Of a DNA stretch of 5,083 nucleotides, positions 1 through 5,083 are shown piece after piece. This stretch comes from Hydrogenophaga sp. (GTDB lineage: Bacteria; Pseudomonadota; Gammaproteobacteria; Burkholderiales; Burkholderiaceae_C), in NCBI GenBank assembly GCA_018335615.1, contig JAGXRS010000232.1, positions 1 through 5,083 of the forward strand, written 5' to 3'. Both the position numbers and the translations under genes were made by a program. Below the pieces are notes generated by a model, which worked only from the letters and a program-made list of their open reading frames with translations, ran no database searches and had not been told where the DNA came from. Every line of letters starts with the position of its first letter. Positions within the stretch are counted from its first letter, which is position 1.

Positions 1-1
1 G

Positions 2-46
2 CCACTGGCCGAGTTGCAGGCGCTGGCGGCGCGCATCAAGTGCTGA
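2..46 (+). CDS. C-terminal end of an unidentified protein (partial)
   Basis: Only the last 14 codons and a TGA stop are inside the window; they read PLAELQALAARIKC. The frame was chosen because almost every codon ends in G or C (12 of 14 by eye excluding the stop, as in the genes further right) and because the peptide looks like a normal amphipathic helical C-terminus rich in Ala and Leu. A second plus-strand frame runs from base 1 to a TGA at 70-72 but gives a glycine-rich, less protein-like peptide. The fragment is too short to assign a family or function. The gene converges on gdhA, so it is not in the same operon. Confidence 0.45.
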   Translation, partial: PLAELQALAARIKC

Positions 47-205
47 TGCGCGCCCTGGGCACGGGACACTGATTCTTCTGGCGCGATGGGTGCAAACCCA
101 GAACGCCGCGGAACTGGCGTTGCCAGGCCGCAGGTGCTGCCCAGGGGGTTATGCGCTCCTGGGCGCGGCGCGGGGGGCCGTCAATCCCTCCGGCGCGGGG
201 ATGGC
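47..205. other. Convergent intergenic gap with small inverted repeats
   Basis: This 159-base stretch separates the plus-strand gene end from the gdhA stop. I see no convincing gene. It contains several short dyads: TTCTGG (76-81) with CCAGAA (98-103), which overlaps an alternative TGGGT/ACCCA stem with a GCAA loop; CTGGC (114-118) with GCCAG (122-126), loop of three; and GCCCAGG (139-145) with CCTGGGC (158-164). None is followed by a run of T on the plus strand or of A (read as U on the minus transcript), so a classical intrinsic terminator is not visible and termination here may be Rho-dependent. Confidence 0.5.
139..164 (-). terminator. Possible hairpin downstream of gdhA, no U-tract
   Basis: GCCCAGG at 139-145 pairs perfectly with CCTGGGC at 158-164 across 12 bases, about 40 bases past the gdhA stop. 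It is the best GC-rich stem in the convergent gap and could protect mRNA 3' ends from either side. It lacks the following U-run that an intrinsic terminator needs, so the terminator label is tentative. Confidence 0.25.
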
Positions 206-1549
206 TTAGACCACCCCTTGTGCGAGCATGGCGTCTGCCACCTTCACGAAGCCGGCGATGTTGGCGCCGTCGATGTAGCTCACGCTGCCATCGGCACGCT
301 GGCCGTGCTTCACGCAGGCGGCGTGGATGCCCTGCATGATCTGCAGCAGGCGCGCGTCCACTTCCTCGCGCGTCCACGACAGGCGCATGGCGTTCTGGCT
401 CATCTCCAGGCCCGAGGTGGCCACGCCCCCGGCGTTGCTGGCCTTGCCGGGCGCGTACAGCACGCCAGCGGCTTCGAACGCCTGGGCTGCCTTGATGGTG
501 GAGGGCATGTTGGCGCCTTCGGCCACGCAGATCACGCCATTCTGGATGAGCGTGCGCGCGTCGTTCTCGTCCAGTTCGTTCTGGGTGGCACAAGGCAGGG
601 CCACGTCCACTGGCACGTGCCAGGGGCGCACGCCAGCTTCAAAGCGAACACCGGTGCGCTCGGCGTAATCGCTCACGCGGCCGTAATGGTGGTTCTTCAC
701 GTCCATCAGGATCGCCAGCTTCTCGGGCGTGAAGCCTTCTTCGTCCACGATGGTGCCGCTGGAGTCGGACACGGTGATCACCTTGGCGCCCAGCGCCATG
801 GCCTTCTCCACCGCGTACTGCGCCACGTTGCCGGAGCCGGAAACCGACACGCGCAGACCGTCAAATGACTTGCCGCGGGTCTTGAGCATTTCGTCGGCGA
901 AATACACCGTGCCGTAGCCGGTGGCTTCCGGGCGGATCAGCGAGCCGCCGAACGACAGGCCTTTGCCGGTGAACACGCTGGCCGCGTTGTTGGACAGCTT
1001 CTTGTACATGCCGGCCATGAAGCCCACCTCACGGCCACCCACGCCGATGTCGCCCGCTGGCACGTCGGTGTCGGGGCCGACGTGGCGGAACAGTTCCATC
1101 ACGAAGGCCTGGCAAAAGCGCATGACTTCGGCGGGGCTCTTGCCCTTGGGGTCGAAGTCGGAGCCGCCCTTGCCGCCGCCCATGGGCAGCGTGGTCAGCG
1201 CGTTCTTGAAGGTCTGCTCGAAGGCCAGGAACTTCAGCACCGAGAGGTTGACCGACGGATGGAAGCGCAGGCCGCCCTTGTAGGGGCCAATGGCCATGCT
1301 GTGCTGGATGCGGTAGCCGCGGTTGACCTGCACGTCGCCGTGGTCGTTCACCCACGAGACGCGGAACATCACCACGCGCTCGGGCTCGACCAGGCGGTCC
1401 AGCAGGCCTTGCTCGGCGTATTTGGGGTGCGAGGCAATGAAGGGCCAGAGACTGTCCATCACCTCGGTGACGGCTTGCAGAAACTCGGGCTGGCCGGGGT
1501 TGCGCTGCTCGACGTGGGAGAGGAAGTCGTGAACCGAGGTGTATTTCAT
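206..1549 (-). CDS. gdhA: NADP-specific glutamate dehydrogenase
   Basis: GdhA catalyses reductive amination of 2-oxoglutarate with ammonium and NADPH to glutamate in the cytoplasm, as a homohexamer. The 447-residue length equals that of the Escherichia coli enzyme. Visible motifs in order: GPYKGG (88-93, substrate-binding Lys91), PMGGGKGG (122-129, catalytic Lys127), PAGD (164-167, catalytic Asp167), GSGNVA dinucleotide-binding turn (238-243), SDSSGT (261-266, after the second Rossmann strand, as in NADP-type enzymes), PCATQNEL (319-326), EGANMP (344-349), and the long conserved APGKASNAGG segment from 366. The ATG at 1549 was chosen because GGAG lies nine bases upstream and the length then matches the family. 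The reading frame stays open upstream to about 1771, including another ATG at 1564, but that extension is not protein-like. The gene lies 146 bases downstream of mutL in the same direction and probably has its own promoter. No key residue is missing. Confidence 0.97.
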   Translation of the reverse strand: MKYTSVHDFLSHVEQRNPGQPEFLQAVTEVMDSLWPFIASHPKYAEQGLLDRLVEPERVVMFRVSWVNDHGDVQVNRGYRIQHSMAIGPYKGGLRFHPSVNLSVLKFLAFEQTFKNALTTLPMGGGKGGSDFDPKGKSPAEVMRFCQAFVMELFRHVGPDTDVPAGDIGVGGREVGFMAGMYKKLSNNAASVFTGKGLSFGGSLIRPEATGYGTVYFADEMLKTRGKSFDGLRVSVSGSGNVAQYAVEKAMALGAKVITVSDSSGTIVDEEGFTPEKLAILMDVKNHHYGRVSDYAERTGVRFEAGVRPWHVPVDVALPCATQNELDENDARTLIQNGVICVAEGANMPSTIKAAQAFEAAGVLYAPGKASNAGGVATSGLEMSQNAMRLSWTREEVDARLLQIMQGIHAACVKHGQRADGSVSYIDGANIAGFVKVADAMLAQGVV

Positions 1550-1551
1550 GT

Positions 1552-1578
1552 TTTCATGCTCCATTAAAGTGCATGAAA
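1552..1578. repeat. Perfect 8-bp inverted repeat before gdhA start
   Basis: TTTCATGC at 1552-1559 is the exact reverse complement of GCATGAAA at 1571-1578, with an 11-base spacer. The dyad ends two bases from the gdhA ATG and its spacer contains most of the Shine-Dalgarno. A second dyad, TGCAT (1570-1574) with ATGCA (1581-1585), shares one half with it. It could be a repressor site in DNA, or, if transcription starts upstream, an mRNA hairpin placing the ribosome-binding site in its loop. The sequence alone does not decide between these. Confidence 0.55.
1559..1562 (-). promoter_or_regulatory. Shine-Dalgarno of gdhA
   Basis: On the minus strand GGAG sits nine bases before the ATG at 1549, a normal spacing. 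It supports 1549 as the start rather than the in-frame ATG at 1564, which this motif would partly overlap. The motif lies at the edge of the loop of the inverted repeat at 1552-1578. Confidence 0.7.
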
Positions 1579-1583
1579 TTATG
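1578..1583 (-). promoter_or_regulatory. Candidate -10 of a gdhA promoter
   Basis: The minus strand reads TGCATAAT, with CATAAT matching TATAAT at five of six positions and preceded by TG one base upstream. At 16-18 bases further upstream there is no good TTGACA-like hexamer (the 17-base spacing gives CGCGTA). If this -10 is used, transcription would start near 1570-1571 and leave a leader of about 21 bases. The poor -35 would fit a promoter that needs an activator. Confidence 0.3.
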
Positions 1584-1620
1584 CAGAATCGGCATTTCGG
1601 TACGCGAAAAGCGCTGTGAC

Positions 1621-1650
1621 GGTGCGTTACGCCTTGTTCGGGTGCGTTTC
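1621..1650. repeat. Direct repeat pair GGTGCGTT, 20-bp period
   Basis: GGTGCGTT occurs at 1621-1628 and again at 1641-1648, and extending both to ten bases gives nine matches. The period is exactly 20 bp, about two helical turns, so both copies face the same side of the DNA. They lie roughly 50 and 70 bases upstream of the candidate gdhA transcription start, where an activator could bind. A related GGTGC also forms part of the palindrome CGGTGCACCG at 1671-1680. Confidence 0.35.
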
Positions 1651-1695
1651 GATTTGTAGATCCCCTGTGGCGGTGCACCGAGGAAGTGCGGTTGC

Positions 1696-3819
1696 TCAGC
1701 GACCGCGCAGGAACAGGCCGTCCAGTTCCTTCATGCTCACCTGCCGCCAGGTGGGCCGGCCGTGGTTGCACTGGTCGCTGCGTTGGGTGGTTTCCATCTG
1801 CCGAAGCAGGGCATTCATCTCGTCGAGCGTCAGGCGGCGGTTGGCCCGCACTGCGCCGTGGCAGGCCATGGTGGCCAGCAGCTCGTTGCGGGCGCGCTGC
1901 ACCACGGTACTGGCGTCGTGCTGCGCCAGTTCGGCCAGCACGCTGCGCGCCAGTTCCACCGGGTCCCCCGCGCTCAGCGTGGTGGGCACCGCGCGCACCG
2001 CCAGCGTGCGTGGCGAGAAGGGCACCACCTCCAGGCCCAGTATGGCCAGCGCCACGCCCTGGTCTTCGGCGGTGGCCACTTCCTGTGGCGTGGCGGCGAA
2101 GGTGGCCGGGATCAGCAGGGGCTGGCTGGCCAGCTGTTCCTCGTCCATCTGCTGTTTCAGGCGCTCGTACACGATGCGTTCGTGCGCGGCGTGCATGTCC
2201 ACCACCACCAGGCCCTGGGCGTTTTCGGCCAGGATGTAGACGCCCTGCAGTTGTGCGATGGCGCGGCCCAGCGGCCAGTCGCCGGGGGGGAGGTTGTTTG
2301 GAGAGCTGTCGCGTGCCTGGGCTTGTGCGAGGGCTTCGACAGGCTCAGCCCGAACGGGGTTGGAGGAGTGAGCTGGGGGGAAGGCGTCGGCAGAGCCGGT
2401 ATCGCGGTTTTCCAACGACTTAGCCCGAACGGAATCTGCCGGGCCGCCGGGGGAAACAACCGTTCGGACTGAGCCTGTCGAAGCCCCCGCCGAACCCATG
2501 CCCCACAAGGCGCCCAGATCATTCACCCGATTCCCCACTTCGTCCGGGGGCGTGTAGCGCTGCAAGGGCAGGGTGTTCTGAGCCTCCCCCCAGCTGGACG
2601 GCAAACGGTTGGGTGTTGCACCGCCCATGCCTGCTGGCGAGACGCCAGGTGGCGTCGTCGTGCTTTGCTCGGTCCCCGGACTGGCCGCAGCCCCTGCTCG
2701 CGGCGCCGCGAGCGCGGTCTCGACGGCTTTTCGCACGCCGTGGTGCACCTCGCGGCTGTCGCGAAAGCGCACCTCGATCTTGGTCGGGTGCACGTTCACG
2801 TCCACCCGCGTCGGGTCGATGCCGATGAACAGCGCATACACCGGCTGGCGCTGTCCGTGCAGCACGTCCTCGTAGGCGCTGCGAGCGGCATGGGTGATGA
2901 CCTTGTCGCGCACGAAACGCCCGTTCACATAGGCGAACTGCCAGTCGTTGCGCGAGCGCGCGGCATCGGGCACGCCGGCGAAGCCCCACACGCGCAGGCG
3001 CTGGGGGAAGCCGTCTTCCTCGGGGCGGCCCACGTCCAGCGGCCAGTCCACTGCCACGGCCTGCTCCACGAAATCGGCGCCGAGCACGTCGGACAGGCGC
3101 TGGCGCAGCGCGGCCATGGGGCCACCCGGGGCGCTCGCGGGAATGGCGCGCCACTGCGCCACCAGCTTGCCCTCGTGCCAGATGGCAAAGCCCACTTCCG
3201 GGCGGGCCAGCGCGTGGCGGCGCACGGCCTCGATGCAGTGGGCCAGCTCGGTGGCGTCGGTCTTGAGGAACTTGCGCCGCGCGGGTGTGGCGAAGAAGAG
3301 TTCGCGCACCTCCACGGTGGTGCCGGGTGTGCGGGCAGCGGCCTCCAGCTCGCCGCTGCGCCCGTCGAGCAGCCAGCCGTGCGACTCCTCGGCGGTCTCT
3401 ACCCGGGTCAGCAGCGACACCTCGGCAATCGAGCAGATGGCGGCCAGCGCCTCGCCCCGGAAGCCCATGGTGTGCACCGACTCCAGGTCCGAGAGGCTGG
3501 CGATCTTGCTGGTGGCGTGGCGCTTGAGCGCGCTGGGCAGTTCGCTGCGCAGGATGCCGCAGCCGTTGTCTTCCACGCTGATGAGCCGCACGCCGCCGGC
3601 CTGCAGGCGCACGGTGATTTGCGTGGCGCCGGCGTCCAGCGCGTTGTCCACCAGTTCGCGCACGACAGAGGCGGGGCGCTCGACCACCTCGCCCGCGGCA
3701 ATCTGGCTGATGAGTTCGTCCGGCAGTTCGCGGATCGGGCGGCGCTCGGCGCCGGAGAGGAGGGGGGATGGGCTGGCGGCAAGGGTCACCGGCAAATTGT
3801 AGGGGTGGGGGTGCAGCAC
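1696..3819 (-). CDS. mutL: DNA mismatch repair protein MutL, endonuclease type
   Basis: MutL couples mismatch recognition by MutS to strand removal. The N-terminal GHKL ATPase shows ELVDNALDAGA (Glu55 as general base, Asn59 for Mg), DNGCGI (84-89), RHATSKI (100-106), GFRGEAL (119-125) and VNVHPTK (341-347, Lys347). A Pro/Ser/Ala-rich linker spans about 371-510. The C-terminal dimerisation domain carries DxHA-x2-E-x4-E (541-552), ACHGAVRA (652-659), CNHGRPT (684-690) and FLR (703-705), the metal-binding set of nicking MutL proteins that is absent from E. coli MutL. At 707 residues it is longer than the 615 of E. coli, partly from repeat sequence in the linker. There is no ATG until residue 118; the GTG at 3819 gives the longest product. 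GTG at 3789 (697 aa) is equally plausible and would start MTLAASPS, and neither has a clear Shine-Dalgarno. Confidence 0.96.
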   Translation of the reverse strand: MLHPHPYNLPVTLAASPSPLLSGAERRPIRELPDELISQIAAGEVVERPASVVRELVDNALDAGATQITVRLQAGGVRLISVEDNGCGILRSELPSALKRHATSKIASLSDLESVHTMGFRGEALAAICSIAEVSLLTRVETAEESHGWLLDGRSGELEAAARTPGTTVEVRELFFATPARRKFLKTDATELAHCIEAVRRHALARPEVGFAIWHEGKLVAQWRAIPASAPGGPMAALRQRLSDVLGADFVEQAVAVDWPLDVGRPEEDGFPQRLRVWGFAGVPDAARSRNDWQFAYVNGRFVRDKVITHAARSAYEDVLHGQRQPVYALFIGIDPTRVDVNVHPTKIEVRFRDSREVHHGVRKAVETALAAPRAGAAASPGTEQSTTTPPGVSPAGMGGATPNRLPSSWGEAQNTLPLQRYTPPDEVGNRVNDLGALWGMGSAGASTGSVRTVVSPGGPADSVRAKSLENRDTGSADAFPPAHSSNPVRAEPVEALAQAQARDSSPNNLPPGDWPLGRAIAQLQGVYILAENAQGLVVVDMHAAHERIVYERLKQQMDEEQLASQPLLIPATFAATPQEVATAEDQGVALAILGLEVVPFSPRTLAVRAVPTTLSAGDPVELARSVLAELAQHDASTVVQRARNELLATMACHGAVRANRRLTLDEMNALLRQMETTQRSDQCNHGRPTWRQVSMKELDGLFLRGR
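2332..2357 (+). repeat. Dispersed repeat copy A inside mutL linker
   Basis: The 26 bases begin GGCTTCGACAGGCTCAG and end CCCGAACGG. I recognise this as a short element scattered through many Comamonadaceae-type genomes, mostly between genes; that is from memory and not searched. Here it is in frame and on the coding strand gives PVRAEPVEA (residues about 488-496 of MutL). It pairs with the inverted copy at 2460-2485. Confidence 0.75.
2419..2432 (+). repeat. Partial dispersed repeat copy B inside mutL linker
   Basis: CTTAGCCCGAACGG matches the right half of copy A (2344-2357) at 13 of 14 positions in the same orientation, and the left half has diverged (TTTTCCAACGA). On the coding strand it gives VRAKSLENR (464-472). 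It is either a decayed copy or a variant family member. Confidence 0.5.
2460..2485 (-). repeat. Dispersed repeat copy C, inverted, inside mutL linker
   Basis: This is the reverse complement of copy A with one mismatch in 26 bases. It ends CTGTCGAAGCC on the plus strand. On the mutL coding strand it reads ASTGSVRT (446-453), a different peptide from copy A because the orientation is flipped. Copies A and C are separated by 102 bases, so the pair could form a long-loop hairpin in DNA or mRNA. Confidence 0.75.
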
Positions 3820-3845
3820 AGGTGACCGGGTGGCGGGTGGCCGGG

Positions 3846-3874
3846 TTGGTTGAATTGATAAGTGGGCGTATCAT
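3846..3874 (+). promoter_or_regulatory. Candidate promoter of the Rieske oxygenase gene
   Basis: A TTGGTT hexamer (3846-3851) and TATCAT (3869-3874, five of six matches to TATAAT) are separated by the ideal 17 bases. The -10 lies 32 bases before the ATG at 3907, which would give a leader of about 25 bases. The -35 is weak, as expected for a regulated catabolic promoter. Confidence 0.4.
3856..3873. promoter_or_regulatory. Candidate operator dyad between mutL and the oxygenase gene
   Basis: TGATA (3856-3860) and TATCA (3869-3873) form a perfect 5-bp inverted repeat with an 8-base spacer. The right arm is part of the rightward -10. The left arm, read on the minus strand, supplies TATCAA (3860-3855), a possible -10 for mutL. 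A protein bound here could affect both directions. No regulator gene is present in the window to pair with it. Confidence 0.35.
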
Positions 3875-3898
3875 TTTTCGTTTCGCCGACTGACGTGC

Positions 3899-3904
3899 GA
3901 GGAG
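3899..3904 (+). promoter_or_regulatory. Shine-Dalgarno of the oxygenase gene, short spacing
   Basis: GAGGAG precedes the ATG at 3907 with only two bases between the motif and the start codon (four if GAGG alone is counted). The spacing is shorter than usual, but no later start fits, because the N-terminal residues that follow, such as TSRVPFWAYTD, belong to the family. Confidence 0.6.
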
Positions 3905-3906
3905 AC

Positions 3907-5083
3907 ATGAACACACCCACCGAACACCCCATCCGCTGGCACGAACCCGGCACCAGCCGCGTGCCCTTCTGGGCCTATACCGACCCCGCCCTGTACCAGC
4001 GCGAGCTGGAGCGCCTGTTCTACGGCCCGCACTGGTGCTACGTGGGCCTGGCGGTCGAGATCCCGAACACGGGCGACTACAAGCTCAGCTGGGTCGGCGA
4101 GCGCCAGGTCATCATGGTGCGCGACCGCGTGGCGCCCAAGGAGCGCGCCACCGACCCCGGCATCCGCGTGGTGGAAAACCGCTGCGCCCACCGCGGCGTG
4201 CGCTTCTGCCAGCCGCCCATGGACGGGCAGGTGGGCAACGCGCGCAGCTTCGTCTGCCCCTACCACCAGTGGACCTACAAGCTCAACGGCGACCTGGCCG
4301 GCCTGCCCTTCAAGGACGGTGTGAAAGCGCAGGGTGCCGGGGGCGAATGCGTGCATGGCGGCATGCCCGAGGGCTTCGACATGCAGCAGAACGGCCTGAC
4401 CAAGCTGCGCGTGGCGGTGCTGCACGGGCTCGTGTTCGCCACCTTCAGCGCCGATGCCGAGCCCCTGGAAGACTACCTGGGCCCGGCCGTCATGCCCTGG
4501 CTCGACCGCCTGTTCAAGGGCCGGCAGTTGCAGCTGCTGGGCTACAACCGCCAGCGCATTCCGGGCAACTGGAAGCTGATGATGGAAAACATCAAAGACC
4601 CGTACCACCCGGGCCTGCTGCACACCTGGTTCGTCACCTTCGGTCTGTGGCGCGCCGACCAGAAAAGCCGCATGGTGATGGACGCGCAGGGCCGCCACGC
4701 GGTGATGATCTCGCGCCGCAACGACGGCGGCCAGAGCGCCGTGACCGAGGGCGTGACCAGTTTCAAGGCCGACATGAAATTGCATGACGCGCGCCTGCTC
4801 GACGTGGTGCCCGAGCCCTGGTGGACCATCGACGACCCGCAGAACCCGGGCCAGACCATCACCCCCACCGTGACCATGATCACGCTGTTCCCCAGCGTCA
4901 TCGTGCAGCAGCAGGTGAACTCGCTGAGCACACGCCACATCGTGCCGCGCGGCGCCGGTGAGTTCGACTTCGTGTGGACCCACATCGGCTTCACCGACGA
5001 CACACCCGAGATGACGCAGCGCCGCCTGCGCCAGGCCAACCTGTTCGGCCCGGCCGGCTTCGTGAGCGCCGACGACGGCGAGG
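3907..5083 (+). CDS. Rieske aromatic-ring hydroxylating oxygenase, large subunit (partial), salicylate 5-hydroxylase/anthranilate dioxygenase type
   Basis: The first 392 residues are present; the family usually has about 420-430, so the stop lies just beyond the window. The protein is the catalytic alpha subunit of a multicomponent oxygenase that takes electrons through a ferredoxin and reductase and oxidises an aromatic ring in the cytoplasm. The Rieske [2Fe-2S] ligands are Cys93, His95, Cys117 and His120. The mononuclear iron site is DPYHPGLLH (Asp231 bridging, His234 and His239), with the carboxylate expected at Asp389 or Asp390 in FVSADDGE. Stretches such as RQRIPGNWKL, HTWFVTFGLWRAD and FPSVIVQQQVN match what I remember of NagG, the salicylate 5-hydroxylase large subunit. 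AndAc of the three-component anthranilate 1,2-dioxygenase is a close relative, so the substrate is not settled. The two Rieske loops are separated by 21 residues instead of the usual 15-17. The gene is divergent from mutL, with no regulator beside it. Confidence 0.88.
   Translation, partial: MNTPTEHPIRWHEPGTSRVPFWAYTDPALYQRELERLFYGPHWCYVGLAVEIPNTGDYKLSWVGERQVIMVRDRVAPKERATDPGIRVVENRCAHRGVRFCQPPMDGQVGNARSFVCPYHQWTYKLNGDLAGLPFKDGVKAQGAGGECVHGGMPEGFDMQQNGLTKLRVAVLHGLVFATFSADAEPLEDYLGPAVMPWLDRLFKGRQLQLLGYNRQRIPGNWKLMMENIKDPYHPGLLHTWFVTFGLWRADQKSRMVMDAQGRHAVMISRRNDGGQSAVTEGVTSFKADMKLHDARLLDVVPEPWWTIDDPQNPGQTITPTVTMITLFPSVIVQQQVNSLSTRHIVPRGAGEFDFVWTHIGFTDDTPEMTQRRLRQANLFGPAGFVSADDGE

Noticed and set aside
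1..72. Reading of the left edge in frame 1 to a TGA at 70-72
   Set aside because: Glycine-rich translation and weaker G/C third-position bias than the frame ending at 46.
76..103. TTCTGG/CCAGAA dyad as an intrinsic terminator
   Set aside because: The long loop, competing stems and absence of a U-run on either strand make it unconvincing.
86..868. Plus-strand open frame (260 codons) antisense to gdhA
   Set aside because: It overlaps the conserved catalytic half of gdhA and shows no family features.
1550..1564. Alternative gdhA start at the ATG at 1564 (adds MEHEN)
   Set aside because: The Shine-Dalgarno GGAG falls within this extension, and the 447-residue form starting at 1549 matches the family length exactly.
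1570..1585. TGCAT...ATGCA as an ArgR box
   Set aside because: The spacer is six bases; ARG boxes have four between such arms, and no second box at the usual distance is seen.
1621..1680. GGTGC/GCACC elements upstream of gdhA as an NtrC site
   Set aside because: NtrC sites have GCACC then GGTGC facing each other across a short gap. Here the two separated copies are direct repeats and the palindrome has the halves in the wrong order with no gap.
2665..3825. Long plus-strand open frame (386 codons) antisense to mutL
   Set aside because: His/Ala/Gly-rich translation mirrors the GC-rich third positions of mutL; no domain and no Shine-Dalgarno.
2519..3916. Long minus-strand open frame (about 465 codons) overlapping mutL in another frame
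   Set aside because: Very Arg/Pro/Ala-rich translation with no motifs, lying over a clearly real mutL; typical of high-GC out-of-frame reading.
3871..4983. Long minus-strand open frame (370 codons) antisense to the oxygenase gene
   Set aside because: The opposite strand encodes complete Rieske and iron-binding motifs; this frame is Val/His/Ala-rich and has no recognisable domain.

Overview
The window looks like chromosomal DNA from a GC-rich betaproteobacterium, most likely of the Comamonadaceae (Acidovorax, Hydrogenophaga, Variovorax or Polaromonas type). This placement is inference. It rests on the strong G/C third-position bias, a MutL carrying the endonuclease-type C-terminal motifs seen in betaproteobacteria such as Neisseria, a NagG-like Rieske oxygenase, and a dispersed repeat (read as RAEPVEA in one frame) that I remember from genomes of this group.

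Layout from left to right. The last 14 codons of an unidentified plus-strand gene end at 46. A 159-base convergent gap (47-205) holds several small inverted repeats but no U-tract terminator. gdhA (NADP-type glutamate dehydrogenase, 447 aa) runs leftwards from 1549 to 206. A 146-base gap upstream of it (1550-1695) carries its Shine-Dalgarno, a weak -10, a perfect 8-bp inverted repeat just before the start codon, and a pair of 20-bp-spaced direct repeats. mutL (DNA mismatch repair) also runs leftwards, 3819 to 1696, starting from GTG. Its interdomain linker carries in-frame copies of the dispersed repeat. An 87-base divergent promoter region (3820-3906) follows. The last gene runs rightwards from 3907 off the window edge and encodes the large (alpha) subunit of a Rieske non-haem iron aromatic-ring hydroxylating oxygenase of the salicylate 5-hydroxylase / three-component anthranilate dioxygenase type.

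The genes do not form one pathway. gdhA assimilates ammonium and mutL is a housekeeping repair gene. The oxygenase is probably the first gene of a catabolic operon whose small subunit and electron-transfer genes, if adjacent, lie beyond 5083. I see no insertion sequence, tRNA, rRNA or CRISPR, and no clearly undescribed multi-gene system. The most notable items are the repeat-bearing MutL linker, the inverted repeats at the gdhA start, and the dyad shared by the mutL and oxygenase promoters.
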